DNA of 64,000 nt from JAFDZO01 sp044226845 (GCA_044226845.1 JBGAGG010000001.1:248001-312000); one strand, 5' to 3'; shown: positions 1 through 9,211, numbered from the stretch's first letter. Numbers and translations: made by a program. Notes: a model not told the origin generated them from the letters alone.

Positions 1-89
1 GCACGATAGTTATGCTTTACAATAAGAAGAGCGCTTTATTTCTTGACCCATACGGCGTAACATTTCACATCTTCCAGGAATTAGAATAA
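1..89 (+). CDS. VOC (glyoxalase-fold) family protein, 5' end outside window
   Basis: Only the last 28 codons are visible, read in the frame that starts at base 3 and ending in TAA. The tail (...ALFLDPYGVTFHIFQELE) matches the C-terminal strand of the next gene (...SFLVSDPFGLNYHIFQE), so the two are tandem paralogs. The D-P-x-G-x-x-x-H-I-F pattern is the usual last strand of vicinal-oxygen-chelate proteins, where a late Glu often binds metal. Function and substrate cannot be told from a fragment. Confidence 0.6.
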   Translation, partial: TIVMLYNKKSALFLDPYGVTFHIFQELE

Positions 90-106
90 CCTGAAAATTT
101 AATCCG

Positions 107-424
107 ATGAAATTTGAATTCAGCCCTTTTGTAGCAGTCGAAGTAAGTGACTATGAAAGGGCATGTGAATATTATGAGAAAGTTCTTGGTATGCAGATGA
201 TAAAGAAGCATCCTGTAGAATCTCATTTAAAATCGGGCGATATGAATTTTTTTATTTCCGGAACGGAAAAAAAAGAGATATTTTTCGAGTTCAGAGTTGA
301 AGATGCGGAAGAAGCAAAAAAATTGTTAGAGCAAAACGGCTGCAAAGTAACAAATGTATATAGTGAGAAAAGTTTTTTAGTAAGTGATCCTTTCGGATTA
401 AATTATCACATCTTTCAGGAGTAG
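107..424 (+). CDS. VOC (glyoxalase/bleomycin-resistance fold) family protein
   Basis: A 105-residue protein with the single-module VOC pattern: a first strand (FVAVEVSDYERACEYYEKVLGM) in which a helix follows the D-Y-E-R motif, then mid-protein F-F-E-F-R-V-E-D strands, and a closing DPFGLNYHIFQE strand. Such proteins bind a divalent metal and act as small isomerases, dioxygenases or resistance proteins; the substrate here is unknown. It starts 17 bases after the stop of a paralog and probably shares its transcript. Its stop lies three bases from the convergent stop of the DUF4239 gene. At 105 residues it is slightly shorter than the usual 110-130. Confidence 0.7.
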   Translation: MKFEFSPFVAVEVSDYERACEYYEKVLGMQMIKKHPVESHLKSGDMNFFISGTEKKEIFFEFRVEDAEEAKKLLEQNGCKVTNVYSEKSFLVSDPFGLNYHIFQE

Positions 425-427
425 TTT

Positions 428-1207
428 TTAAAGAGAACTGATCACCTGCAGCACTACTTCGAATGCATGTGTCGAAATTTTGTCGTTGCCGCTGAAAGCA
501 TGGTCTAAGTCGTAAATCAGAAATAGCAGCAGAGCATTAATTGAGCAAAGTATTCCCACGAGTGTATAATGCACCGGCGCATTTTTCATTCCGAAGAAAT
601 AAGTAAAGGCAATAGAAACAAACCCGCCGATAAATAAAATAATCCAGATAACTACAGGGACGTGGCTTGTTGAGGCAAGAATTCTCAATCTCCGCAATTC
701 GCTAAGTTCATTTAATCTTGTAACGGACTCATCATAAAATTGCGAGCTTGCCGCATATTTTTCATCAACCTTAGAATACAAATTAAATAGTTTTGTAATG
801 GCCAGTGTTGCTTTAAAATCAAACTCTCCATGGGGAAGTTTTTTCCATTCATCATTTATTACTATACTTATGTACTCTTTAACGGCATTCCTTATTTCTG
901 TTCTTGAAGGTTCGGGGAATTCGCTTGCATTGAAGTAAAGTAGATATGTCTGGTTTGCTTCCAGCTCAATATCTCTGCTTGATGTGTCGAACTCAGTCCA
1001 TGTTACATACACTACAAAAGCGATAAGTACGGCATAAAGCAAACCGAAAGCATTAAAAAAATATCCTCCGACTTCATGATTATTTTTTAAGTATTCTTCA
1101 GTATATCTTTTCCTTACAAATCTTAATCCCGTTGTAGAAATAAAAACGGCAAATATTATTATAAGCGGCACTGAAACAAAAATGGGAAGCTCGAGTAGAA
1201 ATTTCAT
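428..1207 (-). CDS. DUF4239 membrane protein
   Basis: 259 residues with four predicted membrane helices, at about 5-25, 50-70, 183-204 and 214-234. Between the second and third is a soluble, mostly helical segment of about 110 residues (TWTEFDTSSRDIELEANQ...). The G-G-Y-F-F-N-A-F-G-L-L-Y-A-V-L-I-A-F motif after the first helix is the hallmark of DUF4239, a family distantly likened to bestrophin-type channels. The role is unknown. It stands alone, convergent with the VOC gene and divergent from the nitrilase gene, with 157 bases of promoter space upstream. Confidence 0.7.
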   Translation of the reverse strand: MKFLLELPIFVSVPLIIIFAVFISTTGLRFVRKRYTEEYLKNNHEVGGYFFNAFGLLYAVLIAFVVYVTWTEFDTSSRDIELEANQTYLLYFNASEFPEPSRTEIRNAVKEYISIVINDEWKKLPHGEFDFKATLAITKLFNLYSKVDEKYAASSQFYDESVTRLNELSELRRLRILASTSHVPVVIWIILFIGGFVSIAFTYFFGMKNAPVHYTLVGILCSINALLLFLIYDLDHAFSGNDKISTHAFEVVLQVISSL

Positions 1208-1364
1208 AAATATTTTGTATCTGTAAATATATCAAAAAAATTTTTAAAATTGCGTGGTGATAAATTATGCTTAGATAATACATCATTCCTTATTATATAT
1301 ATTCCAACTTCAAAAATCTTTAATTTTATATCAACAGTATTTTCTCAATTAAAAAAATTTAATT

Positions 1365-2156
1365 ATGAAAATAGGTTTCTTTCAGTTTCAGCCCGCTCAA
1401 AACGACGTCAAAGCTAACTCCGAAAAAATTTATGATGCCCTCATTGATAAGGATTTTGATTTAATGGTGCTGCCCGAGCTTGCCAACTCCGGCTATATGT
1501 TTTCAAGCGCAGAGGAACTTGATAATGCATCTGAAAATATCCCAAGCGGAATTTTCTCGCAAACCTTGCTTGAGCTTGCAAAAAAGAAAAACGCTTACAT
1601 AGTCTCAGGCATTTGTGAGAAATTTATATTCGAATATTTTAACTCTTCCATTTTATATTGTCCTGATGGTACATATAAAATTTATCGCAAGCTGCATTTA
1701 TTCGATACAGAGAAAAAATGGTTTACACCCGGTAATATGCCTCTGGAAGCTTATGAAATTCATCACACAAAGATCGGTATGATGGTCTGCTTCGACTGGA
1801 TATTCCCGGAGACAACGCGTACCCTGGCGCTTAAAGGCGCAAAAATAATCTGTCATCCTTCAAATCTTGTAATGCCTTTCTGCCAGCAGGCAATGTTTAC
1901 GCGCGCATTGGAGAATCATGTTTTTACTATCACTGCAAACAGAATAGGCAGCGATAAAGACAGCAGCGGCAATGAGTTATCTTTTACGGGTGAGAGTGTA
2001 ATTGTTTCCCCTAAAGGAGAATACCTTGCAAGGGCATCGAAGGATAAGGAGGAATGTATCATAGTAGAAATAAATATTGCAGAAGCTGATAATAAAAATA
2101 TAAACGAGAATAATAATTTATTTAGTGACAGAAGAATGGGATTTTATGAAATATAA
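1365..2156 (+). CDS. Carbon-nitrogen hydrolase (nitrilase superfamily amidase)
   Basis: 263 residues forming one nitrilase-superfamily domain. The catalytic triad is visible: Glu38 in VLPELANSGY, Lys109 in YRKLHLFD and Cys142 in MMVCFDWIFPE. Family members hydrolyse amide or nitrile C-N bonds through a cysteine acyl-enzyme. The F-D-W-x-F-P-E stretch after the Cys resembles omega-amidase and N-carbamoyl-type amidases more than true nitrilases, but the substrate is not decidable. There is no signal peptide, so it is cytoplasmic. The gene stands alone and is convergent with the next one across an inverted repeat that could end transcription from both sides. Confidence 0.85.
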   Translation: MKIGFFQFQPAQNDVKANSEKIYDALIDKDFDLMVLPELANSGYMFSSAEELDNASENIPSGIFSQTLLELAKKKNAYIVSGICEKFIFEYFNSSILYCPDGTYKIYRKLHLFDTEKKWFTPGNMPLEAYEIHHTKIGMMVCFDWIFPETTRTLALKGAKIICHPSNLVMPFCQQAMFTRALENHVFTITANRIGSDKDSSGNELSFTGESVIVSPKGEYLARASKDKEECIIVEINIAEADNKNINENNNLFSDRRMGFYEI

Positions 2157-2157
2157 A

Positions 2158-2264
2158 TTTTAATCACTGATTACACTGATTAGAAATGATTTATATGATT
2201 TGGTATTAAGCATTAAACATTTATCATTGCAATAACCATTAATCTGCGTAATCAGTGATTAAAA
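2158..2264. repeat. Inverted repeat between convergent genes (possible bidirectional terminator)
   Basis: The 17-base arms TTTTAATCACTGATTAC (2158-2174) and its exact complement (2248-2264) are separated by 73 bases. A-runs follow the right arm and T-runs precede the left arm, so either strand could form a long stem next to a U-tract. The arms also look like the ATCAGTGATTA-type intergenic repeats common in related genomes, so this may be a dispersed repeat doubling as a terminator. The loop holds no gene. Confidence 0.55.
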
Positions 2265-2267
2265 AAT

Positions 2268-3521
2268 TTATTTTACCAGAGTCATCTTCTTCACTTCGGA
2301 AAAATTTGTTGTAAGAAGTTTATAAAAATAAATTCCGCTTGGCAGAGATGCTGCATTAAAATTTAAAGAATAATTCCCTGCGTTTTGTCTTTCACTTACA
2401 AGCATTCTCACTTCATTTCCCAAAGCGTCATAAACTTTCAGTGTCACAAAATCAGAAGCCGGCAGTGAGTAATTTATGGTTGTGCCCGGGTTAAACGGAT
2501 TAGGGTAATTTTGCTTCAGTGAAAAATTATCCGGTGTTGCATTCGGATTCTCTATGCCGGAAGTTGTCAGTCCGCCGGTAGTAGTTTTAAGTATTATTCC
2601 TGCGTTACCAACTATCCATCCTGTATATTGGTCAACAAAACAAATATTATTTAATTGTGTTGTATCGCCGCTTATTTGCGCGCTCCAGCTGCTTCCGTAA
2701 TTTAATGAATTAAATATCCCTCCCTTATTGCTAAGCGCAAACGTGCCTGCGTTAGAAGTATATTTAAGCTTTACAAGCCTGTGTCCAAATAAAATACCCC
2801 ATGCAGTATGCTGCCAGTCGGAACCGTTATTAGTAGTCCACCACACATCGCTCTCGCCTCCTACAATTACCCGGTTATTTCCATCGATATCTAATGACCA
2901 CAAATTAAGATTAATTGCTGCAGGAATGGCTTCTTCCCAATTTATTCCTGAATTTATTGATTTATTTGCATATCCAAAACTTATAGAATAGCCGGTAGTC
3001 CAGCTGGAATATTTTACATCGGTGCCATAAGAACCACCCGTTATTTCTCCGCCCTTGGTTTCCCAGGAAACACCGCCGTTAGAAGTGAAAAAGCGTCCGC
3101 TAATTACTATTGAATCTTTTGTGTTATCTTTATCAAGAAATTGAATGAATTTATAAGATGCAAGCCCGGTATATTTTGGTAACCATGTAATTCCTCCGTT
3201 AGTAGTTCCATATATTCCATTCGGGGAAAGGTACACACCTTCATTAGCATTATGAAAAATTACTCGTGTAATAGGGTAAGTGGTTTTTAAAATTATAGTC
3301 CATGTAGTTCCTCCGTTTACAGTTTTCAAAACATAACCGGAATCTGATGAGCCCGGACCTGTAGGTATATACGATCCGCTTGCATATCCTGTATTAGAAT
3401 TTACAAAAGATACATCGTTAAGATTTTGAGTTGTTCCGCTTGTCTGCCGAACCCAGCCGAGCTGAGCAAAAACATTTGATGCTGCAAGCAAGAAAGCCAA
3501 AAGGTAAAATAGGTGTTTCAT
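2268..3521 (-). CDS. Type IX-secreted beta-propeller (YCF48/BNR-like) protein
   Basis: 417 residues. An N-terminal signal peptide (MKHLFYLLAFLLAASNVFA) is followed by repeats with the pattern T-x-N-G-G-x-x-W (TVNGGTTWTI, TTNGGITWLP, TSNGGVSWE, TTNNGSDWQ), as in YCF48/sialidase-type propellers, to about residue 320. The C-terminal 80 residues are a type IX sorting domain with QNYPNPFNPGTTINYSLP and a final KKMTLVK. It is expected to be exported through the outer membrane and either released or surface-anchored. It is a paralog of the gene at 61979. Ligand and role are unknown. Confidence 0.8.
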   Translation of the reverse strand: MKHLFYLLAFLLAASNVFAQLGWVRQTSGTTQNLNDVSFVNSNTGYASGSYIPTGPGSSDSGYVLKTVNGGTTWTIILKTTYPITRVIFHNANEGVYLSPNGIYGTTNGGITWLPKYTGLASYKFIQFLDKDNTKDSIVISGRFFTSNGGVSWETKGGEITGGSYGTDVKYSSWTTGYSISFGYANKSINSGINWEEAIPAAINLNLWSLDIDGNNRVIVGGESDVWWTTNNGSDWQHTAWGILFGHRLVKLKYTSNAGTFALSNKGGIFNSLNYGSSWSAQISGDTTQLNNICFVDQYTGWIVGNAGIILKTTTGGLTTSGIENPNATPDNFSLKQNYPNPFNPGTTINYSLPASDFVTLKVYDALGNEVRMLVSERQNAGNYSLNFNAASLPSGIYFYKLLTTNFSEVKKMTLVK

Positions 3522-3590
3522 AGTTTTAGAGTATTTATTATAGAAACTAATATAAATATAATGGTCATTCTAACAAAAACCTAACAAAAA

Positions 3591-4961
3591 TTACTCAATA
3601 AGCCTATAGTTTCTCCCTTTCTCCGGTGCTATAATTCTTTTATCCGGATATTTTTTTAGCATTTCACTACCCAGTGAGTTAATTGCATTTTCGTCTCCAT
3701 GCACTATTATAATAGTATCAGGATTAAGTGTTTCAACAATACTTTCAATCTCTTCTTTTCTTGAGTGAGAAGAAAACCGGAAGTTTCCAATCTCACACTT
3801 TACATCTATCGGGCTTTCAACGTTGTTTAAATAAAGAAGCTCATTATACTTTGCATTCTTTATAAGGTAGCCAGGAGTATCGGGGTCGCAGTAGCCGCAT
3901 ACAGCAATTCCGAAATTTGGTCTCGGAAGAAATTGTTTGGCAATAGTATAAGATGCTGTTCTTGGCATCATCATTCCGCTGGTTGCTATTATTATAGAAG
4001 GATGCTTATAAAAATCGCCTCTTACTGAATCTCTTCTGCTTAATAGAGTAAACTCAATTTCGGAAAGCTTAAACCCTTTCTTAACTCTTTCATTAGAGTA
4101 AATGTAGTCATCATAAACATCGTTAATAGCTTTTGACATCGGGCTGTAATAAATCGGCACATGCGGAATAATATTATTTTTCATTAATGTATGCACACGC
4201 ATAAGTATCTCTTGTGACTTACCCAGCGCAAAAGAGGGGATGAGAACAGAGCCTCCCTTATTAATTACTCTATTAATAAAGGAGGCAAGTCTGTTAGTTT
4301 CTTCTTTATAATCAGGATAATTTTCCGTTGCGCAGTTAGTGGATTCTGTAATTAGCACATCCACTTTATGCATTGGCAATTCAGCTTTTGGTATCAGGGA
4401 TTGATTTCTTAAATTAATATCGCCTGTATAGAATATTTTTTTACCACCGGCATTTAGTAACACAGAAGCAGAGCCGAGAATATGACCGGCATCAAAAAAT
4501 TCGAAACTGATGTTTTCCTTATCAGATTCATTAATAAAAAATTTCTCATTATAATCACAACGTGTCATTATCATAGGGATTATATCGAGAGTTTCTTCTT
4601 TATAATTACTTATCATACTTTTATCAAATTCCAGTTCAAACTCTTGCCGTAAAATTCGAGTAGAATTACTGAGCATTATTTCTGCCAGAGAATGTGTGGG
4701 TTTAGTTGAGTAGATTTTCGCGTACGGAAAAAATTTTAGAAAAAAGGGTAAAGAAGCAATATGATCAGTATGTGCATGAGAAATTATAAGATGCTCTATA
4801 TTAGTATTTTTAATAGATTCATAATTCGGGAAAGCAAGCGAACCTTTTTGCCGGGGATGTAAACCTGTATCTAAAACTACATTAGTCTCGTTAATAGTAA
4901 GTAAAAAGGAGTTTGCGCCTATTTCGTTACCGCCACCTAGTACATTAAAATTAATCTTCAT
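3591..4961 (-). CDS. Metallo-beta-lactamase/beta-CASP nuclease (CPSF-like)
   Basis: 456 residues with a metallo-beta-lactamase core and a beta-CASP insert. Zinc ligands are visible: H62-x-H64-x-D66-H67 (SHAHTDHIAS), His160 (DAGHILGSA) and Asp181 (YTGDINL). The beta-CASP segment follows (GGSVLIPSFALGKSQEI), and the C-terminal part carries motif-type histidines in FRFSSHSRKEEI and IIIVHGDENA. Family members are RNA endo/exonucleases related to eukaryotic CPSF73 and bacterial YsgG-like enzymes. With no large C-terminal RNase J domain it is more CPSF-like than RNase J. Cytoplasmic and monocistronic. Confidence 0.85.
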   Translation of the reverse strand: MKINFNVLGGGNEIGANSFLLTINETNVVLDTGLHPRQKGSLAFPNYESIKNTNIEHLIISHAHTDHIASLPFFLKFFPYAKIYSTKPTHSLAEIMLSNSTRILRQEFELEFDKSMISNYKEETLDIIPMIMTRCDYNEKFFINESDKENISFEFFDAGHILGSASVLLNAGGKKIFYTGDINLRNQSLIPKAELPMHKVDVLITESTNCATENYPDYKEETNRLASFINRVINKGGSVLIPSFALGKSQEILMRVHTLMKNNIIPHVPIYYSPMSKAINDVYDDYIYSNERVKKGFKLSEIEFTLLSRRDSVRGDFYKHPSIIIATSGMMMPRTASYTIAKQFLPRPNFGIAVCGYCDPDTPGYLIKNAKYNELLYLNNVESPIDVKCEIGNFRFSSHSRKEEIESIVETLNPDTIIIVHGDENAINSLGSEMLKKYPDKRIIAPEKGRNYRLIE

Positions 4962-5231
4962 TTTTTGAAATTAATTTATTATATAGTATTAAAGAAGTCA
5001 TTTATAGTTCATTTACTTCTCACTACATCATTATATTCTTTGGCGGGAGCTAAAATATTATCAAAAAAGGCACAATATCTGCATTAAAAAAAGTAGTTCT
5101 TTGGCATAAGTGTTGCTCTAATGTGTTGTAGAAAATTTTTACAATAAATTCTGCAATTTAATTTTGTCTCTTGACTTTACTTTTTAATATTGCGAATTTT
5201 GTTGTATAAGATATATACTACACTTTAACGC

Positions 5232-6065
5232 ATGACAGAAAATTTACTAAAGTTAGGATTTACGGAAAAAGAAGCAAAGGTTTTCTTGGTGCTCCTGCGT
5301 GGTGATTTGATGGCAGCTTCTGATGTAGCAAAAGAAGCAAATATAAGAAGAACTGATGTTTATGATATATTAAATCAGTTTGTAAAATTGGGTTACATCA
5401 ATGAAATTGATACAAATCGTATCACAATGTTTCAGATGATAGACCCCCGAATTATTGGCGATAAAGTACAGGACGATACATTAAAAAGAGCGAATCTACA
5501 GGCTCAAAATGCTAAAACAACTTTTGAGAATCTATTTCCTCTGTATAAGTCAAAACTTTCCACTTCGCAAGAGTTCATAAATATTGAAGTGGTTAGGGGT
5601 CACAATAAACACAGAGCTGCAAAGTTTGCAGAACTTACCAAAGAAAGCAGAAACGAAATTTTACTGATGGTAAAACTTCAAAATGAAGCTGCAATTTCTG
5701 ATGAGGCAGATAAGATGATAGGAAATTTTATGCATAAAGGAGGGATATTCAGATGTATTTATCAAATTCCGGAATTTGTAAAAATTCAGATCGGAAGTAA
5801 ACTGGAAACAATGCCTTTTAAAGAATCTTTGGAAATTTTCAAGAAGTTTGAAAAAAATGGCGAACAAATAAGGTTTTCAGAAAACACTGTATACAATTTT
5901 GCTATTTTTGATAGATATACGGTTTATATGAATATCTTTGAGCCGGCACTTCCAAAAAGTAAACGGTCAGATATTATAATCAAAAATAAAGACTTAGCAA
6001 CTTTTTTAGCAAATACTTTCGAGTTTTATTGGGGGAATTCGAAAAAAATAAATGAATTAATTTAA
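5232..6065 (+). CDS. TrmB-family transcriptional regulator
   Basis: 277 residues. The first 75 form a winged helix (LLKLGFTEKEAKVFLVLLRG, then ASDVAKEANIRRTDVYDIL), matching the TrmB DNA-binding domain, which is most common in archaea. A helical linker at about 85-115 is followed by a 150-residue C-terminal domain with the strand-rich pattern of the TrmB/PLD-like effector part. TrmB proteins usually sense sugars. The start is ATG with no clear Shine-Dalgarno sequence; an AT-rich 270-base upstream region holds a TTGACT box at about 5172. A secreted type IX protein starts 11 bases downstream and is probably co-transcribed. Confidence 0.8.
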   Translation: MTENLLKLGFTEKEAKVFLVLLRGDLMAASDVAKEANIRRTDVYDILNQFVKLGYINEIDTNRITMFQMIDPRIIGDKVQDDTLKRANLQAQNAKTTFENLFPLYKSKLSTSQEFINIEVVRGHNKHRAAKFAELTKESRNEILLMVKLQNEAAISDEADKMIGNFMHKGGIFRCIYQIPEFVKIQIGSKLETMPFKESLEIFKKFEKNGEQIRFSENTVYNFAIFDRYTVYMNIFEPALPKSKRSDIIIKNKDLATFLANTFEFYWGNSKKINELI

Positions 6066-6076
6066 AAACTATATTT

Positions 6077-7099
6077 ATGAAAAACCAATTATTTACAATT
6101 AAAGTTTTGAAGTTCAGGACAATACTTGTTTTCTTCTCGTTGGTGATGATTCTTTCTGTTTTTCATCCCAATAGTTCTTCGGGTCAGACCACTACTATCA
6201 CTGGTACAGTATATGTTTATGAAACCCTGGATGATACTCTTTCCGTTGTGGCCCAGGATGGAGTTGTAAAGTTTTATTCGCTCAATAGTCAGGGTAGTTT
6301 TGTTTTAAAGGCTACGGCTACATTAAATCAAAATGGTACATATACAGCAACTGTTACCGGCACTCAGGATTTATATGCAGTTATCTTCCCTGAAGATATC
6401 GATAACTCTAACTTTGTTGGAACTTATTACCCGGGATGGCTTGATTTTGAAAGCGCTGATGTGATTGTACCAAATGGCGGAATTATTGACTACGACTGGG
6501 GAGCCGTTGGAAAAGAAATAGTTGAAAGACCATCGGGATCCGAAACATATTCAATATCTGGAAAAATAAATACAGATACACCATTATCACATGATTTAAT
6601 ACCAATGGTATATTTAATGAATGGTGAAAACGTGGTAACAAGTGCTCCTGTTGGCGCTGATGGAAGGTACACACTTAACACATACTTTAAAGGTAATTAC
6701 GAGATCTTTACTTCTGTACCGGGGTATGCCAGTCAGTCTAAATATGTAGACTTAGGTTCATCAAAAGGTGATATTGATTTTAATCTGGATGTTTACAAAG
6801 GGGAAACCGTTACTTCACCTGTTAATTCAATAGCTGATAGATTCACTTTAAATCAAAACTATCCTAATCCTTTTAACCCATCAACTAACATAAACTTTAC
6901 AATTCCGGTAACCGGTTTTGTAAAGCTGACAGTTTATAACTCTTTGGGTAAAGAGGTTTCAAAACTAGTGAATGATTTAATGGAACCGGGTACATACGAT
7001 ATTCAATTTAATGCTCATAGTTTATCAAGCGGCATTTACTACTATACGCTTCAAGTTGGAAATAATGTTGTGACTAAAAAGATGAACCTCATCAAATAA
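6077..7099 (+). CDS. Type IX-secreted protein with carboxypeptidase-regulatory-like domains
   Basis: 340 residues. The signal peptide ends near residue 36 (...FHPNSSSGQ). Two prealbumin-like beta-sandwich segments follow, at about 40-105 (TITGTVYVYE...) and about 155-235 (YSISGKINTDTP...DGRYTL), of the kind annotated as carboxypeptidase regulatory-like. The last 75 residues are the type IX sorting domain (LNQNYPNPFNPSTNINFTIP, ending KKMNLIK). It is the second gene of a likely operon with the TrmB regulator and is followed by an intrinsic terminator. The surface role is unknown. Confidence 0.75.
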   Translation: MKNQLFTIKVLKFRTILVFFSLVMILSVFHPNSSSGQTTTITGTVYVYETLDDTLSVVAQDGVVKFYSLNSQGSFVLKATATLNQNGTYTATVTGTQDLYAVIFPEDIDNSNFVGTYYPGWLDFESADVIVPNGGIIDYDWGAVGKEIVERPSGSETYSISGKINTDTPLSHDLIPMVYLMNGENVVTSAPVGADGRYTLNTYFKGNYEIFTSVPGYASQSKYVDLGSSKGDIDFNLDVYKGETVTSPVNSIADRFTLNQNYPNPFNPSTNINFTIPVTGFVKLTVYNSLGKEVSKLVNDLMEPGTYDIQFNAHSLSSGIYYYTLQVGNNVVTKKMNLIK

Positions 7100-7127
7100 A
7101 GTTTAAAATTTTGTAGTTCATAGGGGG

Positions 7128-7172
7128 AAGCCGGTGTGAGATTTATTCTCGCATCGGCTTTGTTATTTTTAA
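7128..7172 (+). terminator. Rho-independent terminator
   Basis: The arms AAGCCGGTGTGAGA and TCTCGCATCGGCTT form a 14-bp stem with one mismatch around a TTTAT loop, followed by TGTTATTTTT. It ends the TrmB/cargo operon and insulates mnmG. Confidence 0.8.
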
Positions 7173-7250
7173 CAAGTTCTCGTTTCATCCATTTAATCTC
7201 TCCGGAGATTTTTGTATTTTTGGTTAATAAATATTGAAATCTAATTAAAG

Positions 7251-7266
7251 TGTTTCACGTGAAACA
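7251..7266. promoter_or_regulatory. parS: parS centromere site 1
   Basis: The perfect 16-bp palindrome TGTTTCACGTGAAACA equals the consensus parS site bound by ParB in most bacteria. It lies 47 bases before the mnmG start and 26 bp, centre to centre, from a second identical copy. parS sites cluster near the replication origin, and mnmG (gidA) is a classic origin-proximal gene. Confidence 0.9.
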
Positions 7267-7276
7267 AAACGAGTTC

Positions 7277-7292
7277 TGTTTCACGTGAAACA
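7277..7292. promoter_or_regulatory. parS: parS centromere site 2
   Basis: A second perfect TGTTTCACGTGAAACA palindrome, only 10 bases after the first and 20 bases before the mnmG ATG. ParB loading here could also repress or shape mnmG transcription because the sites occupy the likely promoter or leader. Confidence 0.9.
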
Positions 7293-7312
7293 CTTCTTAT
7301 TATAACGAATTA

Positions 7313-9211
7313 ATGGAAAAATATTTCGATGTATTGGTTGTAGGAGCAGGTCATGCAGGAGTAGAGGCATCGATTGCTTGTGCTAAAATGGGAATGACTG
7401 TTGGCCTTGTCACAATGGATTTGAACGCCATTGGGCGTATGAGCTGCAATCCAGCAATTGGCGGAACCGCTAAGGGACATTTGGTGCGTGAAATCGATGC
7501 TCTGGGTGGAGTAATGGGTGAGCTGGCTGATAAGACGGGTATTCAGTTTAAAATGCTTAATAAGTCAAAAGGACCGGCTGTATGGTCTCCCAGATGTCAA
7601 TCAGATAAGGATTTATACTCCATAGCTGCTGCTGAAAAGGTAAAATCATTTTCAAATATTTCGTTGATTCAGGATACTGTAAAGGAATTGAAAGTTGTTG
7701 AGAATGGTGGTTTGTTTAAATATACTATTCAAGGTATCAAAACAGAACTTGGATATGAAATCGATTGTAAAGCAGTGGTGGTTACTTCTGGTACATTCCT
7801 AAATGCTATTATGCATACAGGGACTACTCAAATAGAGGGAGGTCGAATCGGGGAAAAATCAGCAAAGGGTCTTTCGGACAATATGCTGGAAATGGGATTT
7901 ACTACCGGACGATTGAAAACCGGCACTCCACCCAGATTAGATATAAATACAATTGATTTCTCAAAAACGGAAGTACAAGGCGGCGATGCCTTACCCAAGC
8001 CTTTTTCATTTAGAACAAAACCCGACAATTTTCCTACACTGGAACAGATTAATTGTTACCTCACATACACGAATGAAAGTACTCATGAAATATTGAGAAC
8101 AGGCTTTGAAGATTCACCTATGTTTACCGGGCGTATAAAAGGGGTGGGTCCAAGATATTGTCCGTCTATCGAGGACAAGATTTCGCGCTTCTCAGAAAAA
8201 CCACGTCATCAGATTTTTCTGGAACCCGAAACCCTCAACAGTGAAACCATTTACATGAACGGTTTCTCCACAAGCCTGCCAATCGATGTTCAGGAAAAGG
8301 CGGCGAGAACTATAGTTGGTTTAGAAAATGTAAAGATTGTTAAAAAAGGATATGCGGTTGAGTACGACTTTTTTCCGACTTACCAAACTAATCTTACTTT
8401 GGAAACAAAATTGGTTTCAGGTCTTTACGTAGCCGGTCAGATAAACGGAACATCGGGATACGAAGAGGCTGCTGCTCAAGGTCTCATGGCAGGGATAAAT
8501 GCAGCTCTGAAAATTCAGAATAAAGAACCCTTTATTCTTAAAAGAAGTGAAGCGTATATTGGAGTGCTCATTGATGATTTAATAAATAAGTGCCCCGAAG
8601 AGCCATATAGAATGTTTACATCCTGTGCTGAGTATAGATTGATTTTGCGTCAGGATAATGCCGATACAAGATTAATGAAATACGGCTATGAACTTGGATT
8701 ATTGGATGCAGTTACGTTTAATCAAATGGAAAGCAAGAAAGGTTTAATAAAAGATGTGATAAACTATTTTAATTCAAATACTCTTACTCCAAAAGATGTA
8801 AATGAGTTTTTAAGAAATAATAACTCATCTGAATTATCGCAGGGCGAATTTATATCAAATCTTGTACGAAGAAATGAGATTAAACTCACTCAATTAATTG
8901 AAAATACAGTACTTAAAGAAAACCACCTCGTCTTATTTGTTTTAGAAAATCAGGATGCTTTAGAACAAGTTGAAATTGAGTTAAAATATAAAGGTTATAT
9001 TGAGAGACAGATTGAACAAGTGAGTAATTTTAATAAGAACGAAGAGATAAAAATCCCTGAAGATTTTAAATACGAAAAACTCCGTTCTCTTTCTGCAGAA
9101 GCCAGAGAGAAGCTTACAACTATAAGACCCCACAACCTCGGGCAGGCAATGAGAATTGCCGGTGTACGTCCTTCAGATATTTCAGCTCTTCTCGTTTATA
9201 TGAGAGGCTAA
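7313..9211 (+). CDS. mnmG: tRNA uridine-5-carboxymethylaminomethyl modification enzyme MnmG (GidA)
   Basis: 632 residues, normal length for MnmG. With MnmE it installs the cmnm5 group on wobble U34 of certain tRNAs, using FAD and methylene-tetrahydrofolate. An N-terminal FAD dinucleotide motif (VVGAGHAGVEAS, about residues 9-20) is followed by SCNPAIGGTAKGHLVREIDA, the TGTFLNA and GRLKTGTPPRL blocks, the second FAD segment GLYVAGQINGTSGYEEAAAQ, and the helical C-terminal domain (EKLRSLSAEAREKL...RPHNLGQAMRIAGV) that contacts MnmE and tRNA. Two parS sites lie directly upstream. No rsmG, parA or parB follows within the window. Confidence 0.97.
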   Translation: MEKYFDVLVVGAGHAGVEASIACAKMGMTVGLVTMDLNAIGRMSCNPAIGGTAKGHLVREIDALGGVMGELADKTGIQFKMLNKSKGPAVWSPRCQSDKDLYSIAAAEKVKSFSNISLIQDTVKELKVVENGGLFKYTIQGIKTELGYEIDCKAVVVTSGTFLNAIMHTGTTQIEGGRIGEKSAKGLSDNMLEMGFTTGRLKTGTPPRLDINTIDFSKTEVQGGDALPKPFSFRTKPDNFPTLEQINCYLTYTNESTHEILRTGFEDSPMFTGRIKGVGPRYCPSIEDKISRFSEKPRHQIFLEPETLNSETIYMNGFSTSLPIDVQEKAARTIVGLENVKIVKKGYAVEYDFFPTYQTNLTLETKLVSGLYVAGQINGTSGYEEAAAQGLMAGINAALKIQNKEPFILKRSEAYIGVLIDDLINKCPEEPYRMFTSCAEYRLILRQDNADTRLMKYGYELGLLDAVTFNQMESKKGLIKDVINYFNSNTLTPKDVNEFLRNNNSSELSQGEFISNLVRRNEIKLTQLIENTVLKENHLVLFVLENQDALEQVEIELKYKGYIERQIEQVSNFNKNEEIKIPEDFKYEKLRSLSAEAREKLTTIRPHNLGQAMRIAGVRPSDISALLVYMRG

